Assembly (NCBI GenBank): GCA_016699575.1
Contig: CP064979.1
Coordinates: 1,178,001 to 1,242,000, forward strand
Reading direction: 5' to 3'
Origin: Flavobacteriales bacterium
GTDB taxonomy: Bacteria; Bacteroidota; Bacteroidia; Flavobacteriales_F; PHOS-HE28
DNA length: 64,000 nucleotides
Shown: piece after piece, positions 35,340 through 42,283 of the stretch
How positions within the stretch are numbered: the stretch's first letter is position 1
Layout: every line of letters begins with the position of its first letter
The notes under the pieces: model-generated
The model's input: only the letters and a program-made list of their open reading frames with translations
Databases searched by the model: none
What the model was told of the DNA's origin: nothing
Program-made: the position numbers and the translations under genes

Positions 35340-36209
35340 ATGCTGCGCTCCATGACCGGCTTCGGCCGTGCCGAGGGTTCCATCAACGGAAAGAAGATCA
35401 CCGTGGAGCTGCGGTCGCTCAACAGCAAAGGGCTGGACCTGATGCTGAAACTGGCTCCGCTTTACCGGGAGAAGGAAAGCGAACTGCGCCAGTGGGCCAA
35501 TGAGCGGCTGGTGCGCGGCAAAGTGGACGTGTACATCGGCGCGGAGGAAACGGTGGTGCAGAAGCGCACCTCGTTCGATGCGCAACTGGTGAAACAGTAC
35601 CACGACGAACTCGAAGCCATCCGCCAGTCCGTGGCCAGGAACAGCGCTACGGACGTGCTGGGCATCGTGCTGCGCATGCCCGACGTGTCGCGCAGCGCCA
35701 GCGAAGAACTGGACGAGAACGAATGGGCGCTTGTGAAGCAACTGTTGGACGAGGCGCACAAGGCATTCCAAGCGTTCCGCGCCAGCGAGGGCCTGCAGCT
35801 CTTCAATGAGATCTCATCCCGGGTGAACAGCATCACCGCGCTGCTGACCGAAGTGGAGCCGCTCGATACCGGCCGCGCAACGAAGACCCGCGAAAAGCTG
35901 CTGGCCAAACTGCTGGAACTACAAGTGAACGTGGACAAGGACCGCTTCGAGCAGGAACTGATCTTCTACCTGGAGAAGATGGACGTGAGCGAGGAGAAGA
36001 TGCGGCTGCGCACGCATTGCACCTATTTCCTGGACACCGCCCGCAACGAGGAACAGCAAGGGCGAAAGCTCGGCTTCATCGCCCAGGAGATCGGCCGCGA
36101 GGTGAACACGCTCGGCAGCAAAGCCAACGATGCGGCCATCCAACAATTGGTGGTGCGTATGAAGGACGAGCTGGAGAAGATCAAAGAGCAGGTGCTCAAT
36201 GTTCTCTGA
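35340..36209 (+). CDS. yicC: YicC-family endoribonuclease-like protein
   Basis: YicC proteins are highly conserved and, in E. coli, have been linked to endoribonuclease activity and the decay of small RNA. The N-terminus MLRSMTGFGRAEG is the near-invariant start of the family. The N-terminal domain (about residues 2-150) includes ELRSLNSKGLDLMLKLAPLYREKE, and the C-terminal DUF1732 domain (about 205-289) contains KMDVSEEKMRLRTH and GRKLGFIAQEIGREVNTLGSKAND. At 289 residues the length is typical. The gene is directly followed by gmk (three bases), matching the common bacterial yicC-gmk order. A -7 element ends five bases before the ATG. Confidence 0.95.
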   Translation: MLRSMTGFGRAEGSINGKKITVELRSLNSKGLDLMLKLAPLYREKESELRQWANERLVRGKVDVYIGAEETVVQKRTSFDAQLVKQYHDELEAIRQSVARNSATDVLGIVLRMPDVSRSASEELDENEWALVKQLLDEAHKAFQAFRASEGLQLFNEISSRVNSITALLTEVEPLDTGRATKTREKLLAKLLELQVNVDKDRFEQELIFYLEKMDVSEEKMRLRTHCTYFLDTARNEEQQGRKLGFIAQEIGREVNTLGSKANDAAIQQLVVRMKDELEKIKEQVLNVL

Positions 36210-36212
36210 CCC

Positions 36213-36785
36213 ATGTCCACCAGCGGCAAGTGCATCATCCTGAGCGCGCCGAGCGGGGCCGGCAAGACCACCATCGTGCACCGGCTGTTAGCTGCGGACC
36301 TCGGGCTCGAATTCAGCGTGAGCGCGACCAGCCGCGCCATGCGCCCCAACGAGCGCAACGGCAAGGACTATTGGTTCATGAGCCCCGAGCAGTTCCGCCT
36401 GAAGATCGAAGAGGACGCGTTCGTGGAGTGGGAAGAGGTATATCCGGGCCAGTTCTACGGCACGCTGCGCCAGGAACTCGACCGCATCTGGCACGCAGGA
36501 AAGCACGCCATCTTCGATGTGGACGTGGTGGGCGGCAGCGACCTGAAGAGCGTCTTCGGACCGAACGCCCTTGCGCTCTTCATCAGTCCGCCTTCCTTGC
36601 AAGTGCTCGAGCAGCGCTTGCGATCCCGGGGCACCGAAACCGACGAAAGCCTGCGAAAGCGTGTAACCAAGGCCGAACGGGAAATGGACTTCATCCCGCA
36701 CTTCGACCACACGATCGTGAACGACGACCTCGAACGGGCTTGTGCTGAAGCGACAACCCTTGTGAAGGCCTTCCTGGAAGCATGA
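36213..36785 (+). CDS. gmk: Guanylate kinase
   Basis: Gmk transfers phosphate from ATP to GMP or dGMP in purine nucleotide metabolism. The P-loop is SAPSGAGKTTIV (residues about 11-22). The GMP-binding region follows with SVSATSRAMRPNERNGKDYWF, and EWEEVYPGQFYGT and IFDVDVVGGSDLK complete the pattern. The protein has 190 residues, the standard size. The gene lies between yicC and nadD and overlaps the nadD start by four bases (ATGA), so coupling is likely. Nothing unusual is visible in the sequence. Confidence 0.96.
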   Translation: MSTSGKCIILSAPSGAGKTTIVHRLLAADLGLEFSVSATSRAMRPNERNGKDYWFMSPEQFRLKIEEDAFVEWEEVYPGQFYGTLRQELDRIWHAGKHAIFDVDVVGGSDLKSVFGPNALALFISPPSLQVLEQRLRSRGTETDESLRKRVTKAEREMDFIPHFDHTIVNDDLERACAEATTLVKAFLEA

Positions 36786-37369
36786 AGACGGGTTGCTTGT
36801 TCGGCACGTTCGACCCACCGCACAACGGCCATGTGGCCATTGCCCAAGCCATGCTGGAACGCGCGGGGCTCAATGAAGTATGGCTGGTGGTGACGCCGTT
36901 GAGCCCGTTCAAACAAGGCAATGTGATCAGCGCGGACAGCGTGCGGTTGTACATGGCTGAACTGGCGGTGCGCGAGTTGCCCGGCATTCGGGCCAGCGAC
37001 GTGGAGTTGGGCCTGCCGCAACCGAACTACACCGCGGAAACGCTGGCCGAGATGCGCCGCCGCTATGCCGACGAGGATTTCAGCCTGATCATGGGCAGCG
37101 ACAACCTGGCCGGGCTTCACAAGTGGAAGGCTCCCGAGAAGATCCTCGAACACCATCGTGTGCTGGTGTACCCACGACCGGGGGCAGAGCTGCACCGGCA
37201 GCAAGCTGTTTTTGCCGAGCACGCCAACGTGCAATGGGTGGAGGCCCCGCTCATGGACCTGAGCAGCACGCGCATCCGTCAACGTGTTCGCGATGGGCAG
37301 GACATCAGCGGCATGGTGCCACCGGCCGTGAAGGACTACATCCTGGCGAACGGCCTCTACAAGGACTGA
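36782..37369 (+). CDS. nadD: Nicotinate-nucleotide adenylyltransferase
   Basis: NadD converts nicotinate mononucleotide and ATP to deamido-NAD in the de novo and Preiss-Handler routes. The nucleotidyltransferase motif GTFDPPHNGH (residues 8-17) is intact with both histidines, and the C-terminal LSSTRIRQRVRDG provides the ISSTxIR element. MGSDNLAGLHKWKAPEKIL is the expected substrate loop. The protein has 195 residues. The start overlaps gmk by four bases. The 3' end overlaps the end of udk on the other strand by 13 bases, which leaves no room for a terminator between them. Confidence 0.94.
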   Translation: MKTGCLFGTFDPPHNGHVAIAQAMLERAGLNEVWLVVTPLSPFKQGNVISADSVRLYMAELAVRELPGIRASDVELGLPQPNYTAETLAEMRRRYADEDFSLIMGSDNLAGLHKWKAPEKILEHHRVLVYPRPGAELHRQQAVFAEHANVQWVEAPLMDLSSTRIRQRVRDGQDISGMVPPAVKDYILANGLYKD

Positions 37370-38004
37370 AGCAATTCCTGGGGCAGCGTTACCGTGCGCA
37401 AGAGGTGATCGCGGAGAACGGCAACGGCTTTGTCGTACTGGTATTCGTTCACCACGTGCAGATCGCACAAGTGGCGGTGCGGCAACAGGTACTGACGGTA
37501 AGCCGGCAGCACGTGGTTCTCCCACTGGTAGCGCACATCATCAGGCCCGTAGCCACGCTCAGCCGCATCGCGCAGCAGGCGCCGCTGCAACTGAGTCTCT
37601 TCGCTGGCCTCCACGAACACTTTCAGGTCGAACATGCCGCGTGTGGGGGCATGGTCCAGCACGAAAAGGCCTTCCGTTACGATCACCGGGGCCGGTTTCA
37701 ACTCGAACCACTGAGCCTCCTTAGCGTTGTTGTTGAAGGTGTATTCCTTCTTGTAGATCGGTTCGCCCCCGGCCAGGCTCTCCAGGTCGCGGGCCATCGC
37801 ATCAAGGTCAATGGCCCCAGGCAGGTCGAAGTTGACCTTGCCATTGGCATCGCTTACTTGCCTCTCGATAGGGTGGTAGTAGTCGTCCTGGCTCACCACA
37901 CAAATGCTGCCCTCGGGCATCACCCGCTTCAGCGCCCGTATCAAGCTGGTCTTGCCGCTGCCGCTTCCTCCTGCAATGCCGACGAAGTAGGGTTTCTGCT
38001 GCAT
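37357..38004 (-). CDS. udk: Uridine kinase
   Basis: Udk phosphorylates uridine and cytidine in pyrimidine salvage. The P-loop is GIAGGSGSGKTSL (residues about 9-21). SQDDYYHPIERQ and NFDLPGAIDLD follow, with the catalytic Asp of the DDYY motif in place. The effector-binding region (FVEASEETQLQRRLLRDAAERGYGPDDV) is complete. ATG 38004 was chosen because it gives the family-like MQQKPYFVGIAGG and sits 19 bases after a -7 element (TATTTTCG). The frame from 38100 would contain the promoter. With this start the protein has 215 residues, a typical length. Confidence 0.93.
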   Translation of the reverse strand: MQQKPYFVGIAGGSGSGKTSLIRALKRVMPEGSICVVSQDDYYHPIERQVSDANGKVNFDLPGAIDLDAMARDLESLAGGEPIYKKEYTFNNNAKEAQWFELKPAPVIVTEGLFVLDHAPTRGMFDLKVFVEASEETQLQRRLLRDAAERGYGPDDVRYQWENHVLPAYRQYLLPHRHLCDLHVVNEYQYDKAVAVLRDHLLRTVTLPQELLQSL

Positions 38005-38023
38005 GGGCACGGTGGGTGGTCGG

Positions 38024-38031
38024 CGAAAATA
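38024..38031 (-). promoter_or_regulatory. -7 promoter element TATTTTCG of udk
   Basis: The minus strand reads TATTTTCG, 19 bases before the udk ATG at 38004; the same octamer occurs upstream of the amidohydrolase pair at 45340-45347. Confidence 0.5.
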
Positions 38032-38144
38032 GGGTGCCGTCATCGGCCAGAGCATCCCCTCGCCATCCAGGACAGGCACCCACCCGGCACAATTTGGCAC
38101 GCCGGTTGGAAGTTCTATATCAGGAACCCTAAACCAAGGAAGCC

Positions 38145-38273
38145 ATGATCACCCCGATGAAGCGTTACCTGAAGCTGAAGAAAGAGGCCGCCAAGCTGAT
38201 GCTCAACGGCGATGTGGAGCGCTACCTGCACAAGCTCCGCGAACTGGCCTTGACGAAGCCGGTCGTGGCCTGA
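38145..38273 (+). CDS. 42-residue basic helical microprotein
   Basis: Translation from ATG 38145 gives 42 residues starting MITPMKRYLKLKKEAAK and containing LMLNGDVERYLHKLRELAL. The composition is strongly basic and helical with no signal or membrane segment. Support comes from three facts: an uninterrupted short frame with a start, a typical protein-like composition, and a strong terminator about 50 bases after the stop. I do not recognise a family. A DNA- or RNA-binding or regulatory role would be a guess. The phrase NGDVERYLHKLREL is the best query for homologues. A weak TATATC lies upstream. Confidence 0.55.
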   Translation: MITPMKRYLKLKKEAAKLMLNGDVERYLHKLRELALTKPVVA

Positions 38274-38324
38274 GGCTCAACAAGACCGGACCGTGGGCGG
38301 CCCTTGCCGGGTGCCGCCGAAAAC

Positions 38325-38366
38325 GGGGCGGGGTCGAGGGATCGGCCCCGCCCCTCTATTTTCTTT
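38325..38366 (+). terminator. Rho-independent terminator after the 42-residue microprotein gene
   Basis: A 13-pair stem with one G-T wobble (GGGGCGGGGTCGA / TCGGCCCCGCCCC) and a GGGA loop spans 38325-38354 and is followed by TCTATTTTCTTT. Confidence 0.88.
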
Positions 38367-38443
38367 CCACGCCCAGCAAGGCTTTCCTGACTTTCTCCGT
38401 CCCCGTTGGATCCTTTGCGCCCTTTGCTCCGTTGAAGGTGCCC

Positions 38444-38620
38444 ATGACGAAGAAGGATAAAATAGCCTTCATCAAAAGCAGCAAGCGGAAAACACACGTG
38501 TACAACGACCTGCACAGGTACTCGGACCATCAACTGGACGGCCTCATCCGTGAGATCGTACAGGGCCTGATCCGGGAGAGCGAGATCATCGCCAACGCCT
38601 ACATCAACGGGTACCGATGA
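38444..38620 (+). CDS. 58-residue microprotein of unknown function
   Basis: The ATG at 38444 gives 58 residues: MTKKDKIAFIKSSKRKTHVYNDLHRYSDHQLDGLIREIVQ and a tail ending in AYINGYR. It is basic at the N-terminus, then amphipathic and helical, with no signal peptide. The start is preceded in frame by another ATG at 38432 that would add four residues. The gene is bracketed by two hairpin terminators (38325-38366 and 38665-38700), so it is likely an independent transcript. The family is unknown to me. With the preceding 42-residue gene it forms a pair of compact, separately terminated genes. Confidence 0.6.
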   Translation: MTKKDKIAFIKSSKRKTHVYNDLHRYSDHQLDGLIREIVQGLIRESEIIANAYINGYR

Positions 38621-38664
38621 ACATGTGAGCGACCGCACTGCGAAGGCTATGTGCCTCAGGCAGC

Positions 38665-38700
38665 AGAGCCCTGGTGAAGACCGGGGCTTTGTTGCTTTCC
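38665..38700 (+). terminator. Rho-independent terminator after the 58-residue microprotein gene
   Basis: AGCCCTGG at 38667-38674 pairs with CCGGGGCT at 38681-38688 (one G-T wobble), two outer pairs can extend it, and TTGTTGCTTT follows. Confidence 0.75.
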
Positions 38701-38745
38701 GGCTCTCCGATCGAAGACATGGTCCGATCAGGATGCCAACCCGTT

Positions 38746-38780
38746 GAAGCTTGAAACTTGGGACTTGAGCCTTGAAGCTT
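38746..38780 (+). repeat. Five-copy degenerate heptamer repeat (GARNCTT) next to gatC
   Basis: Five consecutive 7-base units read GAAGCTT, GAAACTT, GGGACTT, GAGCCTT and GAAGCTT. The first and last are identical. The array lies between the small-gene terminator and the gatC stop, and its unit length of seven is not a codon multiple. Confidence 0.7.
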
Positions 38781-38782
38781 GT

Positions 38783-39079
38783 TCAGCCCTTGTCGACCAC
38801 GCGTGGCACCTTGAAGTAGTCGCTGTCCTTCACGGGCGAGTTCATCAGGGCCTCGGCCTTCGTCATTTCCAAGGATGCAACATCATCCCGCAGGATGTCC
38901 TCACCCTCGGTCATGAAAATGAGGGGTTCCACGCCTGCTGTGTCCACTTCCTCCAGCTTGGCCACGAAGCCGAGCACGCGCTCCATGTCCTGAAGGATGG
39001 TTGCTCGTGCGGACGGGTCGCTGAAATCAAGCTTGGCCAGTTCCGCGATCCGGTCCAAGGTGGCGTCGTCGAGCTTCAT
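38783..39079 (-). CDS. gatC: Asp/Glu-tRNA amidotransferase subunit C
   Basis: GatC is the small subunit of the GatCAB amidotransferase that makes Gln-tRNA(Gln) or Asn-tRNA(Asn) from misacylated precursors. The 98-residue sequence has the family pattern: DATLDRIAELAKLDFSD at the N-terminus, GFVAKLEEVDTAGVEPLIFMTEGEDILRDD, and the C-terminal DSDYFKVPRVVDK. GatA and GatB are not within the window, so the subunit genes are unlinked here, as is common. Its start overlaps the plsC stop by four bases, so the two are coupled. A five-unit heptamer repeat lies just past its stop. Confidence 0.94.
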   Translation of the reverse strand: MKLDDATLDRIAELAKLDFSDPSARATILQDMERVLGFVAKLEEVDTAGVEPLIFMTEGEDILRDDVASLEMTKAEALMNSPVKDSDYFKVPRVVDKG

Positions 39080-39882
39080 GCGTTCTTCAGAGGGCCTTCA
39101 ATGACGTCGAATACCCGGTGGCGCAAGGTAGCCACGTCGGCCTCGGTCATGCCCTTGGTATCGATGTGCGGATGGATGATGCCACGCGCCCTGCCCGGAT
39201 GACCGCGGCTCAGAAGCTGGGTCGGCTCCCCGAACAGACGCCAGTTATCGGTGAAGGTGACCGGAACGATGGGCACTTGCTTGGTAATGGCCATAATGAA
39301 GGCGCCGTCCTTGAAGTGCTTCATGCGCGGCGCGGTGAGCGGAATGGTCCCTTCAGGGAACAGTGCGATGGAGGCCCCGTCGCGCAGGGCGCGCTCCGCC
39401 CGGCGCAAGCTCTTGGCCGCTTCGGTGCGGCTGCCGCGGTTCACGGCGATGTTCATGCCCTTGAAGAAAATGTTGAAGAGCGGCCATCGCAGCAGCTCGT
39501 ACTTGCCCATGAAGAGGAAGTAGTGCGGGATGGTGTTGTACATGTGGATGATGTCCAAGTAGCTGCCGTGGTTGCAGCAGACAACGTAGGGTGGCGGTGG
39601 CAGGGGCGCACGGCGTTCCACGGTGAGCGGCATACCACCGGCCCATTGCAGGAAGTTCGCCCAGCCGCGCATCCACTTGAACGCCTTGCGGTACCGGCTC
39701 GGCTTGTAGAGGAGGATACGGAACGGGACGTAGAGCACGGCCAGCGACAGGAAGAACACCAGGCCGAACCATACTTTGAACAGCAGCCGCAACGGGAAGA
39801 ACAACCACTTGAACAACGGCACACGCCGGCTCTCGCCGTCCGCGATGAGCGGCTTGTCGTGATGCTCGTGCATATGGTCCAT
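39076..39882 (-). CDS. plsC: 1-acyl-sn-glycerol-3-phosphate acyltransferase-like protein
   Basis: PlsC transfers an acyl group to lysophosphatidic acid in phospholipid synthesis at the inner membrane. The catalytic HX4D motif appears as NHGSYLD (H105, D110). The glycerol-phosphate binding motif is FPEGTIPLT near residue 177, and VPIVPVTFTDNWR completes the set. Residues about 28-58 form the membrane-associated helix pair. ATG 39882 was chosen because the frame opening at 39897 is a TTG. The protein has 268 residues. The histidine-rich N-terminus (MDHMHEHHDK) is unusual for the family and may bind metal. The stop overlaps the gatC start by four bases. Confidence 0.88.
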   Translation of the reverse strand: MDHMHEHHDKPLIADGESRRVPLFKWLFFPLRLLFKVWFGLVFFLSLAVLYVPFRILLYKPSRYRKAFKWMRGWANFLQWAGGMPLTVERRAPLPPPPYVVCCNHGSYLDIIHMYNTIPHYFLFMGKYELLRWPLFNIFFKGMNIAVNRGSRTEAAKSLRRAERALRDGASIALFPEGTIPLTAPRMKHFKDGAFIMAITKQVPIVPVTFTDNWRLFGEPTQLLSRGHPGRARGIIHPHIDTKGMTEADVATLRHRVFDVIEGPLKNA

Positions 39883-39905
39883 GGTCGGTTCCCGCAAAAG
39901 GGCAG

Positions 39906-39913
39906 CGAAGATA
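39906..39913 (-). promoter_or_regulatory. -7 promoter element TATCTTCG of plsC-gatC
   Basis: The minus strand reads TATCTTCG, 23 bases before ATG 39882. It lies back to back with the weaker TAACTTGC for trpS. Confidence 0.5.
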
Positions 39914-39919
39914 TCCGGC

Positions 39920-39927
39920 TAACTTGC
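39920..39927 (+). promoter_or_regulatory. Weak -7 element TAACTTGC of trpS
   Basis: TAACTTGC lies 18 bases before the trpS ATG and matches TAnnTTTG with substitutions at the last two positions. It is the only candidate in the short divergent spacer. Confidence 0.35.
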
Positions 39928-39945
39928 CGCCCTTCCGAACCTTCC

Positions 39946-40935
39946 ATGACCCGCGTCCTTACTGGCATCCAGGCTACCGGCATCCCTCACCTCGGCAACG
40001 TTCTTGGCGCTATTAGGCCTGCTGTGGAAATGGGCAACCGCCCGGGATCGGACAGCTTTCTCTTCATTGCCGATCTGCACTCGCTGACCACCGTACGCGA
40101 TGCCGCAGTGCTGAAAGAGAACTGCTACGCCGTTGCAGCCGCGTGGCTGGCGTTCGGGCTCGACACGTCACGCACCACGTTCTACCGGCAAAGCGATGTG
40201 CCCGAGGTGGCGGAACTCACGTGGTACCTGGGCTGCTTCACGCCCTATCCCATGCTGGCCAACGCGCACAGCTTCAAAGACAAGAGCGATCGGCTCAGCA
40301 GCGTGAACGCCGGCCTGTTCTACTACCCCGTGCTCATGGCAGCCGACATCCTGCTCTACGACGCGAACGTCGTACCGGTGGGCAAGGACCAGAAGCAGCA
40401 CTTGGAGATCACGCGGGATATCGCCAGCGCTTTCAACAATGCGTATGGCGAAACGCTGGTACTGCCAGAGGCGCGCATTGGGGCTGAAACGATGGTCGTG
40501 CCGGGAACGGACGGCCAGAAAATGAGCAAGAGCTACGGCAACACCATTGTGCCCTTCCTCCCTGAGAAAGAGCTGAAGAAGCAAGTGATGTCCATTGTCA
40601 CCGACAGCACCCCATTGGAAGAGCCGAAGAACCCGGACACGGACAATGTGTTCAGGCTCTTCAAGCTGGTTGCCCCCGCCGATACCGTGGAAACGATGCG
40701 GCAGAACTATTTACGGGGTGGATACGGTTACGGCCACGCGAAGAAGGAACTGCTGCAAGTGCTGCTCGATGGCTATGCGAAGGAGCGCGACACCTACCAG
40801 CGCCTTATGAACGACAAAGGCGAATTGGACGCGCGGTTGAAAGAGGGGGAACTGAAAGCCCGCGAAGTGGCCAGTGCAACGTTGAACCGGGTGCGGGAGA
40901 AGTGCGGTTACCTGCGCCGCTGGAACACTACTTGA
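39946..40935 (+). CDS. trpS: Tryptophanyl-tRNA synthetase
   Basis: TrpS is a class I synthetase that charges tRNA(Trp). The HIGH-like motif is GIPHLGN (residues 12-18) and the KMSKS loop is in GQKMSKSYGNT near residue 190. The tryptophan-binding GIQATG start and NAGLFYYPVLMAADILLYD are also typical. The protein has 329 residues, matching short bacterial TrpS. The frame is open far upstream, to 39118, but that stretch runs antisense through plsC and was rejected. The stop overlaps the convergent amidohydrolase gene by eight bases, so no terminator separates them. Confidence 0.95.
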   Translation: MTRVLTGIQATGIPHLGNVLGAIRPAVEMGNRPGSDSFLFIADLHSLTTVRDAAVLKENCYAVAAAWLAFGLDTSRTTFYRQSDVPEVAELTWYLGCFTPYPMLANAHSFKDKSDRLSSVNAGLFYYPVLMAADILLYDANVVPVGKDQKQHLEITRDIASAFNNAYGETLVLPEARIGAETMVVPGTDGQKMSKSYGNTIVPFLPEKELKKQVMSIVTDSTPLEEPKNPDTDNVFRLFKLVAPADTVETMRQNYLRGGYGYGHAKKELLQVLLDGYAKERDTYQRLMNDKGELDARLKEGELKAREVASATLNRVREKCGYLRRWNTT

Positions 40936-42283
40936 TCCCGTAGCGCTCCTTGTACTGCCGGTACAGGGCTTTGTGGTGATCATCCAAGTTGATGTGGCGT
41001 CCTTGGATGAACGCATGCACGACGTTGTTCGTGCGCATGTCCAATGCATCACCGGTACTGATGAACACCGTGGCATCCTTGCCCACTTCCAGGCTACCGC
41101 ATCGCTTGTCGATGCCCAGCACGCGCGCTGCATCGAGCGTGATGGACCTGAGCGCTTCCTCGCGCGTTAGTCCGTAGGCCGAAGCCGTGCCCGCAGTGAA
41201 GGCCAGATTTCGCACCCCTTGGTGTTCCTGGTCGCCTGCATAGCCCAAGCAGAAACGAATGCCCTTCTCTTTCAAGAGGGCAGGAAGCCGGTAAGGGAGG
41301 TCCACATCGTCGTCCTCGCGCAACGGCAGCGAGTGCACGCGCCGTAGGATCACATCCACCTTGTTGTCCTTGAGCAGGTCGGCAACGCGCCATGCATCGT
41401 AGCCGCCCACGATCACGAGCTTCTTCACGCCCATGTCCTTGGCGAAGAGGATGGCCTCCTGGATCTCGCGCGCCACATTGGCGTTCACGAAGAGCGTCTT
41501 CGAACCATCGAACAGGCCCGACATGGCCTCCATGCGCAGGTCCACCTTGGTCGGGTTCGCGCGGCACCATTCCTTGTAGCTCTTGGCGGTGGCGAAAAAC
41601 TCCCGCAGCTCACGTGATCGCTTCGTGCGTTCATCCTCCTTTTCGGCGGAGGTCTCGCCGGGCTCGGCCCACCAACCACCGCGTTGGAATGCGCGCGGCC
41701 AGTTCATATGGATGCCATCATCGGCCTTGATGACGGCGGCTGCATTGTCCCATGCGTCGAGCTGGACGATACCACTGGTGCCTGCAATGGTACCCGAACG
41801 CGGCGCGATCTGGGCCATGAGCACGCCATTGCTGCGCACGGTGGGAATGATGCGGCTGTCGGTCTTGTAGGCCGTGAGCGTGCGGGCCTCCGGAGCGAAG
41901 TCACCGGCTTCGTTCACATCGTCGGTGGCGCGCACCTGTTCGATCTCCATGATGCCCAGCGTGGCATCAGGGGCGATGAAGCCGGGGTAAACATGCTGGC
42001 CCTTCGCGTCGATGATGCTGTCGTACTTGACCTGAACACCGTAGGCATACCCCACGTAATCGATGACACCGTTGCGGAAGCCGACCGCTCCTTCATCGAT
42101 CACGCGGCCATCCCCCACATGCACTGTGCCGCCCGTAATGAGGAAACTGGCATTTTGCGGCGGAGCAGGTGAAGGCCGCTGGGCGAATTGCACCAATGGC
42201 AGCAGCAAGAGGACCAGAATGACCACGCGTCCATAGCGGCGCATCCGCCACCTGTCCCTGCTCGTTGCCCCCGTCCTCCTCAT
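40928..42283 (-). CDS. Exported amidohydrolase-fold protein lacking metal ligands
   Basis: This 451-residue protein has a signal peptide (RVVILVLLLLPLVQFAQ, about residues 18-35) and an amidohydrolase-superfamily frame. The small beta-domain is at ITGGTVHVGDGRVIDEG and YPGFIAPDATLGI. A barrel follows, and the C-terminal GSLEVGKDATVFISTGDALD is the usual return to the beta-domain. The first barrel strand has PGFIAPDATLGIME where active members have an HxH pair, so the metal site is missing. The ATG (42283) overlaps the stop of the upstream amidohydrolase by four bases. It is probably a catalytically silent partner of that protein. ATG 42244 would be an alternative start. Confidence 0.82.
   Translation of the reverse strand: MRRTGATSRDRWRMRRYGRVVILVLLLLPLVQFAQRPSPAPPQNASFLITGGTVHVGDGRVIDEGAVGFRNGVIDYVGYAYGVQVKYDSIIDAKGQHVYPGFIAPDATLGIMEIEQVRATDDVNEAGDFAPEARTLTAYKTDSRIIPTVRSNGVLMAQIAPRSGTIAGTSGIVQLDAWDNAAAVIKADDGIHMNWPRAFQRGGWWAEPGETSAEKEDERTKRSRELREFFATAKSYKEWCRANPTKVDLRMEAMSGLFDGSKTLFVNANVAREIQEAILFAKDMGVKKLVIVGGYDAWRVADLLKDNKVDVILRRVHSLPLREDDDVDLPYRLPALLKEKGIRFCLGYAGDQEHQGVRNLAFTAGTASAYGLTREEALRSITLDAARVLGIDKRCGSLEVGKDATVFISTGDALDMRTNNVVHAFIQGRHINLDDHHKALYRQYKERYGIK

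Noticed and set aside
39118..39945. Long N-terminal extension of trpS
   Set aside because: It lies antisense within plsC, and the ATG at 39946 gives the exact family start.
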